DNA of 64,000 nucleotides from Acinetobacter sp. MB5. Lineage in GTDB: Bacteria > Pseudomonadota > Gammaproteobacteria > Pseudomonadales > Moraxellaceae. Where the stretch lies: the NCBI RefSeq assembly GCF_003261585.1, contig NZ_POVU01000011.1, positions 1 through 64,000 of the forward strand. The letters are read 5' to 3'. Shown here one piece after another: positions 45,291-55,887 of this stretch (the stretch's first letter is position 1; each line of letters starts with the position of its first letter). The notes beneath the pieces are model-generated. The model worked only from the letters and a program-made list of their open reading frames with translations, did not search any database and was not told the origin of the DNA. Both the position numbers and the translations under genes were made by a program.

Positions 45291-47444
45291 ATGATCCACG
45301 CAGGCAATGCCATTACCGTCCAAATGCTACAGGACGGAATTGCAGAATTCCGCTTTGACTTACTCGGTGAGTCGGTTAATAAATTTAATAAAGCCACCAT
45401 TGATGACTTCCAAGCCGCGATTGCTGCGGTACAGTCACATCCTGAAATTCAAGGCTTGGTGGTTACATCTGCCAAATCGACGTTTATTGTCGGTGCCGAC
45501 ATTACTGAGTTTGGTGCAAACTTCGCGCAAGGCGAAGCTGTCATTCAAGAATGGCTAGTGAGTATTCACCAGATTTTTAACAGTTTTGAAGATTTAAATA
45601 TCCCGAAAGTTGTGGCGATTAATGGCATGGCTTTGGGTGGCGGTTTTGAAATGTGCTTGGTGTGTGACTATCGTGTGATGGCGAAGTCAGCTCAAGTCGG
45701 TTTACCTGAAATCAAGCTCGGCATTTTCCCAGGTTTTGGTGGCACAGTCCGTCTGAGCCGTGTGATCGGGATCGACAATGCTGTTGAATGGATGGCGATG
45801 GCTGTACCGAAAAAGTCTGATGCTGCCCTTAAAGATGGTGCAGTGGATGCTGTGGTTGCCGATGACAAAGTCGTTGCTGCTGCAATTGATTTAGTCAAAC
45901 AAGCGATTGCTGGTCGCTTGGACTGGAAAGCAAAACGTCAAGAAAAACTTGAACCTGTCAAACTCAATCAAATTGAACAGATGATGGCATTTACCACAGC
46001 CAAAGCTGCGGTACTTTCTAAAGCCAATCCTGCCCAGTACCCAGCGCCAAAACTGATGTTGGACTCACTGCAAACAGGCGTGACCTTAACCCGTGATGAA
46101 GCGGTAAAAGTCGAAGCACAAGGCTTTGCTAAAGCTGCGGTGACACCACAAGCAGAAGCCTTGATTGGTTTATTCATCAACGATCAGGTTGTAAAAAAAG
46201 CTGCGAAGAAACACGAAAAAGGCGCGCATCCGATCAGCCAAGCTGCGGTGTTGGGTGCAGGGATTATGGGCGGTGGTATCGCCTACCAAACTGCCAGCAA
46301 AGGCACACCAATCATCATGAAAGATATTGGCAATGCACAACTGGCACTCGGCATGTCTGAAGCCAACAAACTCCTCACCAAACAGGTTGAACGCGGCAAA
46401 TTGACTGCGGCAAAAATGGGCGAAACCCTGACCCGCATTCGTCCATCTTTAAGTTATGACGAATTTAAAGATGTCGATATCGTGATTGAAGCAGTGACTG
46501 AAAATCCGAAAGTCAAAGAAGCGGTTTTAGCGGACACTGAAAGTAAAGTCCGTGACAACACAATTTTGGCATCGAACACCTCGACCATTTCGATTACCCG
46601 CTTAGCCAAAGCATTGAAACGCCCTGAAAATTTTGTCGGTATGCACTTCTTTAACCCTGTGCACATGATGCCGTTGGTTGAAGTCATCCGTGGCGAACAC
46701 ACCTCAGAAGAAGCGGTTGCAACAACTGTGGTATTGGCACAGAAAATGGGTAAAACCCCGATCGTGGTGAATGACTGCCCAGGCTTCTTGGTCAACCGCG
46801 TGCTGTTCCCTTACTTCGGTGCATTTGATCTGTTACTCAAAGACGGCGCAGACTTCCAGCAAATCGACAAAGTCATGGAAAAATTTGGCTGGCCAATGGG
46901 CCCTGCCTATTTGATGGACGTGGTCGGGATCGATACAGGCGTGCATGGCGCTGAAGTCATGGCGGAAGGCTTCCCTGACCGTATGAAACCTGACTTTAAA
47001 GGTTCTATCGAAACCCTGTATGAAGCCAAACGTCTAGGTCAAAAAAATGATGTCGGCTTCTACAAATACGAACTCGACAAGAAAGGCAAAAAAGCCAAAA
47101 CCGTCGATGCAACTGCCTATGACGTGATTGCCCCAGTGGTCACTGGTGAAAAACGCGAGTTTGATCCACAAGAAATTATTGACCGTATGATGTTGGCGCT
47201 GTGCAACGAAACTGTTCGTTGTTTAGAAGACAACATTGTTGCTACCCCTCATGAAGCAGACATGGCGATGATTATGGGCATTGGTTTCCCTGCCTTCCGT
47301 GGTGGCCCATGCCGTTATATCGACCAGACAGGTGTGGCTGAATACGTGGCACTGTGCAACACCTATGCCCACTTAGGCAAAGCCTATGAAGCACCGCAAT
47401 TGCTGCGTGACATGGCTGAAAACAACAAGAAATTTTACGGTTAA
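45291..47444 (+). CDS. fadB: Fatty acid oxidation complex alpha subunit FadB
   Basis: FadB combines enoyl-CoA hydratase and 3-hydroxyacyl-CoA dehydrogenase of beta-oxidation. The 717-residue protein has an N-terminal crotonase domain (oxyanion-hole block [20 protein letters not shown], catalytic region [23 protein letters not shown]), then the NAD-binding domain ([17 protein letters not shown] at about 318), and the C-terminal dehydrogenase domains with [25 protein letters not shown] nine bases before the ATG fits. fadA follows after 12 bp, so the alpha2beta2 complex is made from one transcript. Confidence 0.96.
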   Translation: MIHAGNAITVQMLQDGIAEFRFDLLGESVNKFNKATIDDFQAAIAAVQSHPEIQGLVVTSAKSTFIVGADITEFGANFAQGEAVIQEWLVSIHQIFNSFEDLNIPKVVAINGMALGGGFEMCLVCDYRVMAKSAQVGLPEIKLGIFPGFGGTVRLSRVIGIDNAVEWMAMAVPKKSDAALKDGAVDAVVADDKVVAAAIDLVKQAIAGRLDWKAKRQEKLEPVKLNQIEQMMAFTTAKAAVLSKANPAQYPAPKLMLDSLQTGVTLTRDEAVKVEAQGFAKAAVTPQAEALIGLFINDQVVKKAAKKHEKGAHPISQAAVLGAGIMGGGIAYQTASKGTPIIMKDIGNAQLALGMSEANKLLTKQVERGKLTAAKMGETLTRIRPSLSYDEFKDVDIVIEAVTENPKVKEAVLADTESKVRDNTILASNTSTISITRLAKALKRPENFVGMHFFNPVHMMPLVEVIRGEHTSEEAVATTVVLAQKMGKTPIVVNDCPGFLVNRVLFPYFGAFDLLLKDGADFQQIDKVMEKFGWPMGPAYLMDVVGIDTGVHGAEVMAEGFPDRMKPDFKGSIETLYEAKRLGQKNDVGFYKYELDKKGKKAKTVDATAYDVIAPVVTGEKREFDPQEIIDRMMLALCNETVRCLEDNIVATPHEADMAMIMGIGFPAFRGGPCRYIDQTGVAEYVALCNTYAHLGKAYEAPQLLRDMAENNKKFYG

Positions 47445-47456
47445 GGAGCAGCGTGA

Positions 47457-48629
<1,173 letters not shown>

Positions 48630-48656
48630 TGTTTAATTAAATACTGAGATAAAAAG

Positions 48657-48684
48657 AAAATCCCCGCTCAGTGCGGGGATTTTT
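48657..48684. terminator. Terminator after fadA and the GNAT gene
   Basis: AAAATCCCCGC and GCGGGGATTTT form an 11-bp perfect stem around TCAGT, with A and T runs on both sides. It serves the convergent fadA and acetyltransferase genes. Confidence 0.88.
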
Positions 48685-49186
48685 ATATATGCTTCACTAA
48701 ATGCAACACCCAAATATCATCCAATAAAGGCTGTCCAACATTGGCATCGATTGGATAATCCTCCGTTTCGCCTGTCAGCACATAACCACGGCGCAAATAA
48801 AATTCAATCAGCTCGGTTCGGCAAGACAACACCGACATTTCAAAGCCTGTAACTGCAAAATTGGCTTGAGCAAAATCTTCTGCAAGCTGCAACACCTGTT
48901 TACCCAAGAACTGATTTTGTCGCTGCGGGTGTGTGGTCAACATCCCAATATAAGCATGATCTTGCTGTTTCTGAACATGTAGACAGGCAACTAACTCCGC
49001 AGCATCAAACATCAATAAAATTTTAGAATCAGCAACAAATAAATCCTGAAGCTGTTCAGCAGAAATTCGATCTCCACTGACCACTTCGGCTTCTGATGTC
49101 CAACCACGTAGTTCTTTGGAGCGGTAAGATAAATTCACCAATTCAACAATCTCGGGAATATGCTGTTTTGTTGCTTTAACTATCAT
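48683..49186 (-). CDS. GNAT-family N-acetyltransferase
   Basis: This 167-residue protein has the GNAT fold: strand-loop ACLHVQKQQDHAYIGMLTTHPQRQNQFLGKQVLQLAEDFA contains the acetyl-CoA pyrophosphate-binding pattern (here Q-x-x-x-x-L-G-K), followed by FEMSVLSCRTELIEFYLRRGYVLTGE, the typical C-terminal strand and helix. It resembles a family of small-molecule acetyltransferases near PhnO/RimI, but the substrate is unknown. It lies alone between fadA and the TDT transporter gene. Confidence 0.85.
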   Translation of the reverse strand: MIVKATKQHIPEIVELVNLSYRSKELRGWTSEAEVVSGDRISAEQLQDLFVADSKILLMFDAAELVACLHVQKQQDHAYIGMLTTHPQRQNQFLGKQVLQLAEDFAQANFAVTGFEMSVLSCRTELIEFYLRRGYVLTGETEDYPIDANVGQPLLDDIWVLHLVKHI

Positions 49187-49225
49187 ATATTTGTTTATTT
49201 ATTAATTACATAATTCACCATGAGA

Positions 49226-50341
49226 TCATGATTTTTCTAACATTGTCATTAAACATGGTGAAAAAAATAATGACCCACGATAAGCACCTTGTATGGTTTT
49301 TAACATCACCATTCCCCACAACAATACAATACATCCCGCAAAGCCTAAACCGATATAGAACAAAACATAGCTTTGTATTTGCTGAGCAAGATTTAAAATC
49401 GCCAGATCAAATACCCCCAAAGGAAACGTTAGCCCCCACCATCCCAAATTAAAGCTCAACCCTGTACGACTATATCTATAGATGGTAAACAACGCGATAG
49501 CGAGCCACCACAAGCCAAAGCCCAGCAAAATTAAACTGATCCAAATTCCAGCATAATGCATCAAATTGCCTAATTCCGCTAAATGGTAAGTAGTCAGAAT
49601 ACGAGGTGCTTGCTGACCCAGCAGTAACAATGCCAATGCGCCCGTCCCAATCGGTCCCAATGCCAAACACATTGAGATAGCCATTTGCGCTTCGGGTAAG
49701 CGATGTAATGCCAAACGCAGCAATAAAATCGTCAAGACTGCAAATGCAGGTAGAACAGACATTCCCCAAAGTACATAACAGCCAAAGAGTAAATTCACAG
49801 CAGTTTGATCTGCTGGCAAATGCGCCAACAACACACCTCCTGAACTTGCCACAACTTCTGCCGTGACAATGGGTAATAACCAAATCGCAGTCATAGTATT
49901 TAACTGATGCTGCTGATAAACAAACATCAGCATTGGCACACCCACCGCCACAATCACCGCCAAGATGACATCGACTCCCCATAAGAACTCAGCCAAGACC
50001 AAATGTTGCGGCATGAATTTAACCAGTCCATTAATGATGGTTGCCAATCCCATCGGGATTGCACCAAAGAAAAAAGCCATGCTTGAATGTTGAAAAATCT
50101 GTTTGGCTTCATGCGGATAAAAAAGCCAACGTAGGCTATACAGCACAGAAAATAAGATAAACAGTCCAATATTTGCTAACCATAATAGACGTGCCAACTC
50201 CCAGCAGTATGCAGTCATTAGTGGGGATTCGCTCAGAAGAAGTGCCACCACTCCAGTTCCCATATTGACCGTAAACCAGTTTGGTGTGAAATACCGAATC
50301 AACTGCCGTGGCTGTTCAAGTAAATAAAATGGCTGTTGCAT
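49226..50341 (-). CDS. TDT/SLAC1-family transporter (TehA/Ssu1-like)
   Basis: This 371-residue membrane protein has about ten segments and starts QLIRYFTPNWFTVNMGTGVVALLL, the hallmark of the tellurite-resistance/dicarboxylate transporter family, which includes C4-dicarboxylate carriers, sulfite exporters and SLAC1 channels. I use the ATG at 50341, preceded by AGGA; the GTG one codon earlier is also open. The ribosome binding site lies in the loop, and the start codon at the end, of an 11-bp perfect hairpin (50339-50369). Substrate and direction are unknown. Confidence 0.82.
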   Translation of the reverse strand: MQQPFYLLEQPRQLIRYFTPNWFTVNMGTGVVALLLSESPLMTAYCWELARLLWLANIGLFILFSVLYSLRWLFYPHEAKQIFQHSSMAFFFGAIPMGLATIINGLVKFMPQHLVLAEFLWGVDVILAVIVAVGVPMLMFVYQQHQLNTMTAIWLLPIVTAEVVASSGGVLLAHLPADQTAVNLLFGCYVLWGMSVLPAFAVLTILLLRLALHRLPEAQMAISMCLALGPIGTGALALLLLGQQAPRILTTYHLAELGNLMHYAGIWISLILLGFGLWWLAIALFTIYRYSRTGLSFNLGWWGLTFPLGVFDLAILNLAQQIQSYVLFYIGLGFAGCIVLLWGMVMLKTIQGAYRGSLFFSPCLMTMLEKS

Positions 50342-50369
50342 CACAAATATCCTGTGGCTATTTGTGATG
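50339..50369 (-). promoter_or_regulatory. Perfect hairpin spanning the ribosome binding site and start codon
   Basis: The arms CATCACAAATA and TATTTGTGATG pair over 11 bp around a 9-base loop. Read on the minus strand, AGGA of the ribosome binding site is in the loop and the final ATG of the 3' arm is the start codon of the TDT gene. It may be an RNA switch or a DNA operator. Confidence 0.6.
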
Positions 50370-50388
50370 ATCTTAAAATAACCAAATA

Positions 50389-50434
50389 ATCAATAAAATT
50401 GATTAATTTTTATTTTATAAATTAATTTTATTGA
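50389..50434. repeat. AT-rich inverted repeat between the TDT and cdsA genes
   Basis: ATCAATAAAATT and AATTTTATTGAT are perfect 12-bp arms separated by an AT-rich loop. It lies after the minus-strand cdsA stop and before the TDT gene, so it could end the cdsA transcript or bind a regulator. Confidence 0.45.
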
Positions 50435-50453
50435 TATAAAAGTAATCAATTCA

Positions 50454-51401
50454 TCAGCTACTCCACCAAAACCGCAGAATATGAAAGAAAATCGGTGCAG
50501 AAAAACAAATCGAATCAATCCGATCCAGCATGCCCCCATGCCCATGAATCAATTGCCCCCAGTCTTTCACCCCACGATCACGCTTAATCGCAGACATCAC
50601 CAAGCCACCAAAGAAACCAAACACACATAAAATAAAAGCAATCAACGCAGCTTGCCACGTGTTAAACGGCGTGAGCCACGACATAGCAACACCGACCAAC
50701 ACCGCTAAAAACATACCGCCCAAAAGCCCTTCTACAGTTTTCGATGGCGACAACACAGGCGCAACTTTGTGTCGACCAAACAACTTGCCACAGATGTATT
50801 GCAACACATCCGAAATTTGCACCACCAGTACCAACCAGATCACCAGCCAGACATTCGGTTTCCCAAAATGCGCCACATGCAAATTCAGCAAAGCAGGCAC
50901 ATGCGAAATACAGAACACCGACACCATTAAGCCCCAATGAATCTTGGCGCTACGCTCCAAAAAGCGTGTGGTGTCTTCATGTTTTAAGGTGGCAATCGGA
51001 ATCAGTAGAAATAAATACAGTGGAATAAAGATGGTAAATAAGCCGTACCAGTCGATATACACCAAGTAATACTGATATGGAATCACGATATAAAACGCGA
51101 TCAACAACGGCAGATAATCCCCGCGCCGCGTGGGCAACAAGCTAATAAATTCACGCAAGGCAAAAAATGAAATCAGGGCAAACAGCACTATCACACTGAC
51201 TTGCCCCAAGTAAATCGCAATACCCAAAACTAACAACATCACCCACCATGCATTGATTCGCATGTTGAGATTGTCGATAACCGCATGTGGCGCAAACTGA
51301 ATCCGATATTTCAGATAACCACCAATCAGCGATGCCATCAGTAAAATCACTGCCAGTGTTGCGAACAGTGCATTGGTGGTATGGAACTGTTCTAAATTCA
51401 T
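50454..51401 (-). CDS. Phosphatidate cytidylyltransferase (CdsA family)
   Basis: This enzyme family makes CDP-diacylglycerol from phosphatidate and CTP at the inner membrane. The 315-residue protein has about eight to nine membrane segments and the signature spread over SPSKTVEGLLGGMFLAVLVG and KDWGQLIHGHGGMLDRIDSICFSA. Its start overlaps the plsC-like stop by 4 bp. The pairing with an acyltransferase outside the usual frr-uppS-cdsA-dxr cluster suggests a second, dedicated copy, similar to YnbB-type proteins, so I avoid the symbol cdsA. Confidence 0.87.
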   Translation of the reverse strand: MNLEQFHTTNALFATLAVILLMASLIGGYLKYRIQFAPHAVIDNLNMRINAWWVMLLVLGIAIYLGQVSVIVLFALISFFALREFISLLPTRRGDYLPLLIAFYIVIPYQYYLVYIDWYGLFTIFIPLYLFLLIPIATLKHEDTTRFLERSAKIHWGLMVSVFCISHVPALLNLHVAHFGKPNVWLVIWLVLVVQISDVLQYICGKLFGRHKVAPVLSPSKTVEGLLGGMFLAVLVGVAMSWLTPFNTWQAALIAFILCVFGFFGGLVMSAIKRDRGVKDWGQLIHGHGGMLDRIDSICFSAPIFFHILRFWWSS

Positions 51402-52039
51402 TGATATTCAAACTCTTTTAATTTTAATAACTGCTGCTGTGCGTAGGCTAGAAACTCATCTTTGGGCATCGCTTGGGTATGCTGCAAGGGTTCACCAAAA
51501 ATCACCGTAGACAATAACGGTAAGGGAATAATCGCACCTTTGGGCATCACCCGCTTTAAGTTAGAAATCCACACAGGCACAATTTCCACCTGTGGAAACT
51601 GTTGCTGCAAATGATATAAACCACTTTTAAACTCAAGCAGCTCACAATCATCATTCAGGTTACGTGTCCCTTCGGGAAAGAAGATGATGGAATCCCCTTG
51701 CGCTAAAATATCTTTCACGGGTTGCAAAGGATCATCCTCTGCATGTTGCCGATGGCGCTGAATGACAATCCCTGAAAAGGTATCCTGAATAATAAAACGC
51801 CGAAAACGGTTTTTTAGCCAGTAATCTGAGGCTGCAATCGGATGGGTTTGATGGCGTACACGGCGTGGCAGAGACGACCACAACAAAATGAAGTCAATAT
51901 GGCTGTTATGGTTGGCAAAATAAATGCGCTGTTTCAGTTCGGGCTGACAGCCCCGCCAAATGCTGCGCGCACCTGTCAGGAGTCGCGCACTATAGCGTGT
52001 CATAATCGACAGCATTTCTGCCATTGCACGCGTCAACAT
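51398..52039 (-). CDS. 1-acyl-sn-glycerol-3-phosphate acyltransferase (PlsC family)
   Basis: This 213-residue acyltransferase converts lysophosphatidate to phosphatidate in the known family. It has the catalytic H-x4-D in NHNSHIDF, the glycerol-phosphate motif FPEGTRN and a proline-rich C-terminal part (KGAIIPLPLLSTVIFGEPL). I use the ATG at 52039 with TGGAGAA six bases upstream; the frame is open further out but without support. It is coupled with the CdsA-type gene, giving two consecutive steps to CDP-diacylglycerol. Confidence 0.87.
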   Translation of the reverse strand: MLTRAMAEMLSIMTRYSARLLTGARSIWRGCQPELKQRIYFANHNSHIDFILLWSSLPRRVRHQTHPIAASDYWLKNRFRRFIIQDTFSGIVIQRHRQHAEDDPLQPVKDILAQGDSIIFFPEGTRNLNDDCELLEFKSGLYHLQQQFPQVEIVPVWISNLKRVMPKGAIIPLPLLSTVIFGEPLQHTQAMPKDEFLAYAQQQLLKLKEFEYQ

Positions 52040-52351
52040 ATTGTTCTCCAGCTTGTTCTTATTGCATATTTTCAGGATGATCAATCATCATCCAAAGTTA
52101 TTTGCCAAACATTGTAGAGAAGCACTCTGATTGATAAAAGCATTTTTCAACTGATCATGGTACTAGAACATACCTATTTCCCATCTAAGAACATGATTTC
52201 TATGTGCTATTTCTATTCTCCGATTCGATTCAATCAACACGCATCAACATGTCCTACGTTGCAGATTTAACAACCTGTGTTGCACTAAGTCACTTTTCAT
52301 TCAGAATTATTGGCCTTACCATGTGAAATCTATCTATTTAAGAGTCTATAT

Positions 52352-53047
52352 ATGCGTGTAGATATTTGGTCAGATGTGGTCTGCCCGTTTTGTTATATTG
52401 GCAAAAAGCGTCTAGAACATGTCGCTGAACAGGCAGGTATCGAACTTGATATTCACTGGCACAGCTTTGAACTTGATCCAAATGCCCCTGTGAAACATAC
52501 AGTGAATAATACTGAGCGTCTGGCACAAAAATATGGGCGTACAGTGCCTGAAATGCAAGAGATGCAACGTAATATTGCTGCACTGGCTGCCAGTGAAGGG
52601 ATTGACTTTCAATGGGAAAAAGCCAATTCAGGTAACAGTTTCAATGCTCACCGCATTATCCACTTGGCTCAAAGTAAAGGTTTAGGCAATCAAGCCAAAG
52701 AAGCTTTCTTTCATGCTTACATGACCGAAGGACTCTCGATTGGCGAGCATGAAGTGATTGAAGAAATTGCCTCTCGAATTGGGTTGGATCATGCTGAAGT
52801 TGAGTATGTGCTCGATTCAGATGAATTTGCCGAATTTGTTCGCCATGACGAAAAAATTGCCCATGAACAGCTCAATGTGACAGGCGTGCCATTTTTTGTT
52901 TTTGAACAAAAATTAGCGGTCTCAGGTGCGCAGTCTCAGGAAATTTTCCTGCAAGCTTTAAAGCAAGCCAGTGATATTCAACCCGATGCCAATGCTGCTC
53001 AATGTGATGAGCAACAGTGTGATATTCCCCCATCTTCAGCGCAGTAA
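52352..53047 (+). CDS. FrnE-type DsbA-family thiol oxidoreductase
   Basis: This 231-residue cytoplasmic protein belongs to the DsbA-like/FrnE family. It has the active site CPFC (Cys11-x-x-Cys14) in MRVDIWSDVVCPFCYIGKKRLE, a helical insertion, the cis-proline region VTGVPFFVFEQKLAVSGAQ, and a C-terminal Cys218-x4-Cys223 pair (CDEQQC). The Deinococcus FrnE disulfide isomerase also uses a C-terminal CX4C pair, so a role in oxidative stress is possible. I chose the ATG at 52352 because the family begins there and AAGAG lies upstream. No signal peptide is present. Confidence 0.87.
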   Translation: MRVDIWSDVVCPFCYIGKKRLEHVAEQAGIELDIHWHSFELDPNAPVKHTVNNTERLAQKYGRTVPEMQEMQRNIAALAASEGIDFQWEKANSGNSFNAHRIIHLAQSKGLGNQAKEAFFHAYMTEGLSIGEHEVIEEIASRIGLDHAEVEYVLDSDEFAEFVRHDEKIAHEQLNVTGVPFFVFEQKLAVSGAQSQEIFLQALKQASDIQPDANAAQCDEQQCDIPPSSAQ

Positions 53048-53059
53048 TTCTGCGCTTTC
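53038..53059 (+). terminator. Terminator overlapping the FrnE-type gene end
   Basis: AGCGCAG and CTGCGCT form a 7-bp stem around TAATT, followed by TTCT. The stop codon of the oxidoreductase gene lies in the loop. The short U-tract makes it moderate. Confidence 0.55.
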
Positions 53060-53181
53060 TAAAAACAAGAAAAAAATCACACTATTTTAGAAATATAATA
53101 AATATATCAAACAATTATAAAGTACCCAAAGATAAAGTAATGTTTTTCCTAGACACGGGTTTTAAACTCAAAGAACTTGGT

Positions 53182-53187
53182 TATAAT
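53182..53187 (+). promoter_or_regulatory. -10 box before the 53220 gene
   Basis: TATAAT lies about 33 bases before the ATG at 53220, a normal promoter distance. A matching -35 box is not obvious. Confidence 0.4.
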
Positions 53188-53219
53188 TCTAGACATCTGT
53201 GCTTTTTTATCGGACTGCC

Positions 53220-53405
53220 ATGCTACAGTTACAAGAATTTTTACAAGAAAAAATTCGCTATGATCAGCTTAATTTGGATGAACTGATTGAACTTGCAAAT
53301 TGTTATACAGATCAGAATACCGATGAATATAAAATTCTAGAATTGACTTTAAATCAATTACTTACACAATATCTCAACAAAGCTAAAAACTATATTAGCA
53401 AGTAA
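53220..53405 (+). CDS. Small hypothetical protein, 61 residues
   Basis: I do not recognise a family. The product is acidic and helical: MLQLQEFLQEKIRYDQLNLD then ELIELANCYTDQNTDEYKILELTLNQLLTQYLNKAKNYISK, with leucine spacing that suggests an amphipathic helix or coiled coil. The ATG at 53220 is more likely than a GTG seven codons earlier. The next gene starts 13 bp after its stop and shares its promoter, so the two are probably functional partners. Confidence 0.7.
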   Translation: MLQLQEFLQEKIRYDQLNLDELIELANCYTDQNTDEYKILELTLNQLLTQYLNKAKNYISK

Positions 53406-53418
53406 GGTGATTGAAGCA

Positions 53419-54705
53419 ATGAATTTATTAGAAAAAGCATTACTGATTAAAGACATTCAACAAACCATTATTCTTGCTGATAATGAACGTGCTCCTCTCT
53501 TTCAACGTGCACAGGCAGTCCACCATCTGAAAGAAATTTTTCAAATTTGCGAAAAACCCATTACCATCCAATCCCCTAAAAGCACTCACTCATCAGAAGT
53601 ACAAATTCACTTATGCAATGAATTACTCAAACTGTCCAAATTCCAAAATAGCCACCGCGGTTTATTCTATGATCGCTCCTTGCTATTGCAAGCCCTGAAC
53701 CAGAATCCAAACATGGGCTGGGCAATTTTATACGATCTCGATCAGAAACTTTGGCAAATCTGGCTGATTCCACAGGCACGACGGGGTGCAATTCACTGTA
53801 GCTGGAAAGGCCATCTCAATGAAGCTTATCAATGGATGTTGCAGCAGCAGAATTTGTTGCAATGTCTACTGACAGATGATGAGTTTAATCAGCGCTTAGG
53901 TATTGAAACACCGATCCGTCCTGAAACCAGCTCAGAAGAGCCAACTGTTCCATCAGAGAGCGAAGCTCCTGCGGACACAAACAAGCCAATAACGCCTGAA
54001 AGACCTGAACGTAATCTGGATATTCATCAAATCTTGCCGATGCGTATCGAAGGATTTCCACAGCTCTGCTTTGAAGTGATTTTTCAAAATCAAAATGAAA
54101 TTTCCCAGTACCTAACCTGTTTTAGTTTGTTTCAACGGACTACAGACATTCACTATGCACCAACGGTGATTGCGGAACGCATGAATACCGAAGGGCAGTT
54201 TCTCGGTTATATCGCCATTTTAGGGGTTCGTGACATTCAAACCGCAGGGCAACTTGCACAGCAATATTGCCTGCAAACTGAGACCATGCTAGCCAGTGTC
54301 AAAACGCTGTCTTGGGGACAGTTCCAAACCAGCTATCACAGTATAGACTTGCTGTTTAATGAATACCTACAAGCCAAAAATCTATGGCAACAACAACATA
54401 TGTATTCTTTTATTCCTGCATCCATGATTTTGCCACAACGCTTTATCCCATTTGAAGAAACTCAAGCAACTGTGGAAACGCCATTGCTTTTAATCAAAGA
54501 GCGACAAAAATATCGTGTTGTACATGGTGAACGGCGCCTCAAACTAATGCCGAATGAAATTGCTTATCCATGTATCTTATTATCACGTAACGATGGCATA
54601 AGTTGGCAGTTGTTCCGTGAGATTATTGAAACATTGCCACAACCCATTAGCGTTGAAGCACTGTATACACAAACACAAAAATTACTGGTTGAACATCAAT
54701 TTTAA
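53419..54705 (+). CDS. Hypothetical protein with ParB-like C-terminal motif, 428 residues
   Basis: I do not recognise a full-length family. The protein is soluble, with an N-terminal helical part (about 1-150), a low-complexity linker rich in Glu, Pro and Ser (about 170-205) and a C-terminal domain. The segment TPLLLIKERQKYRVVHGERR (about 354-373) matches the ParB/Spo0J pattern of a hydrophobic strand followed by YxVVxGERR. AAGGTGA before the ATG at 53419 supports the start; a GTG four codons earlier is also open. It is coupled to the 61-residue gene before it. Confidence 0.75.
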   Translation: MNLLEKALLIKDIQQTIILADNERAPLFQRAQAVHHLKEIFQICEKPITIQSPKSTHSSEVQIHLCNELLKLSKFQNSHRGLFYDRSLLLQALNQNPNMGWAILYDLDQKLWQIWLIPQARRGAIHCSWKGHLNEAYQWMLQQQNLLQCLLTDDEFNQRLGIETPIRPETSSEEPTVPSESEAPADTNKPITPERPERNLDIHQILPMRIEGFPQLCFEVIFQNQNEISQYLTCFSLFQRTTDIHYAPTVIAERMNTEGQFLGYIAILGVRDIQTAGQLAQQYCLQTETMLASVKTLSWGQFQTSYHSIDLLFNEYLQAKNLWQQQHMYSFIPASMILPQRFIPFEETQATVETPLLLIKERQKYRVVHGERRLKLMPNEIAYPCILLSRNDGISWQLFREIIETLPQPISVEALYTQTQKLLVEHQF

Positions 54706-54763
54706 GCGTTTGTTAAAATAGTGGGTGTATCTTTGCATCATAAACAAATGTTTTTGATGCTTT

Positions 54764-55702
54764 ATGCTCATGACTCATTTTCATACCTTTGCCGCAAATA
54801 ACCCATTCACCTTATTCATGTTAGTTGCCTCAACAGGGGCAGTTGCATCTCTCTGTTCTAATGCCTCACTGCATTCTTTATTTGTGCTTTCATCTAACAA
54901 TAGTTGCCATGTTCATCACCCAAATCACCATACATGGCGACACTCAACTTTACATCAAGATCAAGCACCTCCAAACTATCCTTTTGCACCTCAATTCGAT
55001 CCGACATCCCCTGAATTAATTCAGGAATTGATGGCGCCCTTTGGTCATGACTCTTTGGCAGAGAAAGCCCAGTCGGCAGAACAAAGTCATCGAAAACGTC
55101 GCGTTTTTGGTATCAATCATCATAAAACAGCTTCCCACAAAAAGGTCAGTACAGACAGTCACTGGGTCAAACACGTTTTATCTGATTTATCGAAAATGCT
55201 GCCTTTCCAAAATGACATGAATCTCGGTTCCAATTCAGACTCAGATGTTTATGTTGAATTAAGCGCGGAAAAAAACTGGAAGCTGAGTCCTAAGTTTAGC
55301 TTTAATGCCGCTCAAACTTTTCGTTATGGCGCGGAAAGTCGGAATTATTCAGAAACCAATTTCAAATTCACTCAACAAGAATCCAAAACAACCCTCGCAT
55401 CAACCCAATTTTCAGTGGTCAAAACCTATGACGAAACTTATACATGGGACAACCACTTATTTCGCCAGCAACAATTTCCTGATGATAACCGTCTGACCTA
55501 TGGCATTTATTCCAACGGCATTTATGATAAAACCAAGCGCGATATTGAAGTGCAAAGCTGGGGACCTTACCTGTCTTGGCGACGCCCACTCTGGCGAAAC
55601 TGGATCTATATTGAAAATGAAGTGTCTTATTACAAGGACTTAACCAGTGATAATGGTCGGCACATTTTAAGCACTTCACTACAATTTGATACCAACTTCT
55701 AG
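54764..55702 (+). CDS. Hypothetical envelope protein with His-rich N-terminus and probable beta-barrel
   Basis: I do not recognise a family. The 312-residue protein has a hydrophobic N-terminus (NPFTLFMLVASTGAVASL) that could act as a signal, then a His-rich stretch (CHVHHPNHHTWRH at about 49-61), a basic linker (SHRKRRVFGINHHKTASHKK), and from about residue 150 an alternating aromatic pattern ending in SLQFDTNF. The last 160 residues look like outer-membrane beta-strands. It may start at 54770 (second ATG). A CDF metal exporter gene follows on the same strand, so metal binding is a possibility. Confidence 0.7.
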   Translation: MLMTHFHTFAANNPFTLFMLVASTGAVASLCSNASLHSLFVLSSNNSCHVHHPNHHTWRHSTLHQDQAPPNYPFAPQFDPTSPELIQELMAPFGHDSLAEKAQSAEQSHRKRRVFGINHHKTASHKKVSTDSHWVKHVLSDLSKMLPFQNDMNLGSNSDSDVYVELSAEKNWKLSPKFSFNAAQTFRYGAESRNYSETNFKFTQQESKTTLASTQFSVVKTYDETYTWDNHLFRQQQFPDDNRLTYGIYSNGIYDKTKRDIEVQSWGPYLSWRRPLWRNWIYIENEVSYYKDLTSDNGRHILSTSLQFDTNF

Positions 55703-55887
55703 ATATTCAACACTGTGACATAAGAACCATTTCCAAACTGAAATTGTTTTCAATATTCACAAGACTATCACTTTAAATTAAATATATGATTTTTAATTAT
55801 TTTTTAAAAAATAAAGCACAATTCACAACTAAAATAGCGTACACTTTACACTCTAGTCCCCGCTTTTTCGATTGTGATCTTACCACC

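Noticed and set aside
49476..49982. 168-codon frame inside the TDT transporter gene
   Set aside because: It is an out-of-frame reading of a membrane protein gene, has an odd Cys/Gly composition and no ribosome binding site.
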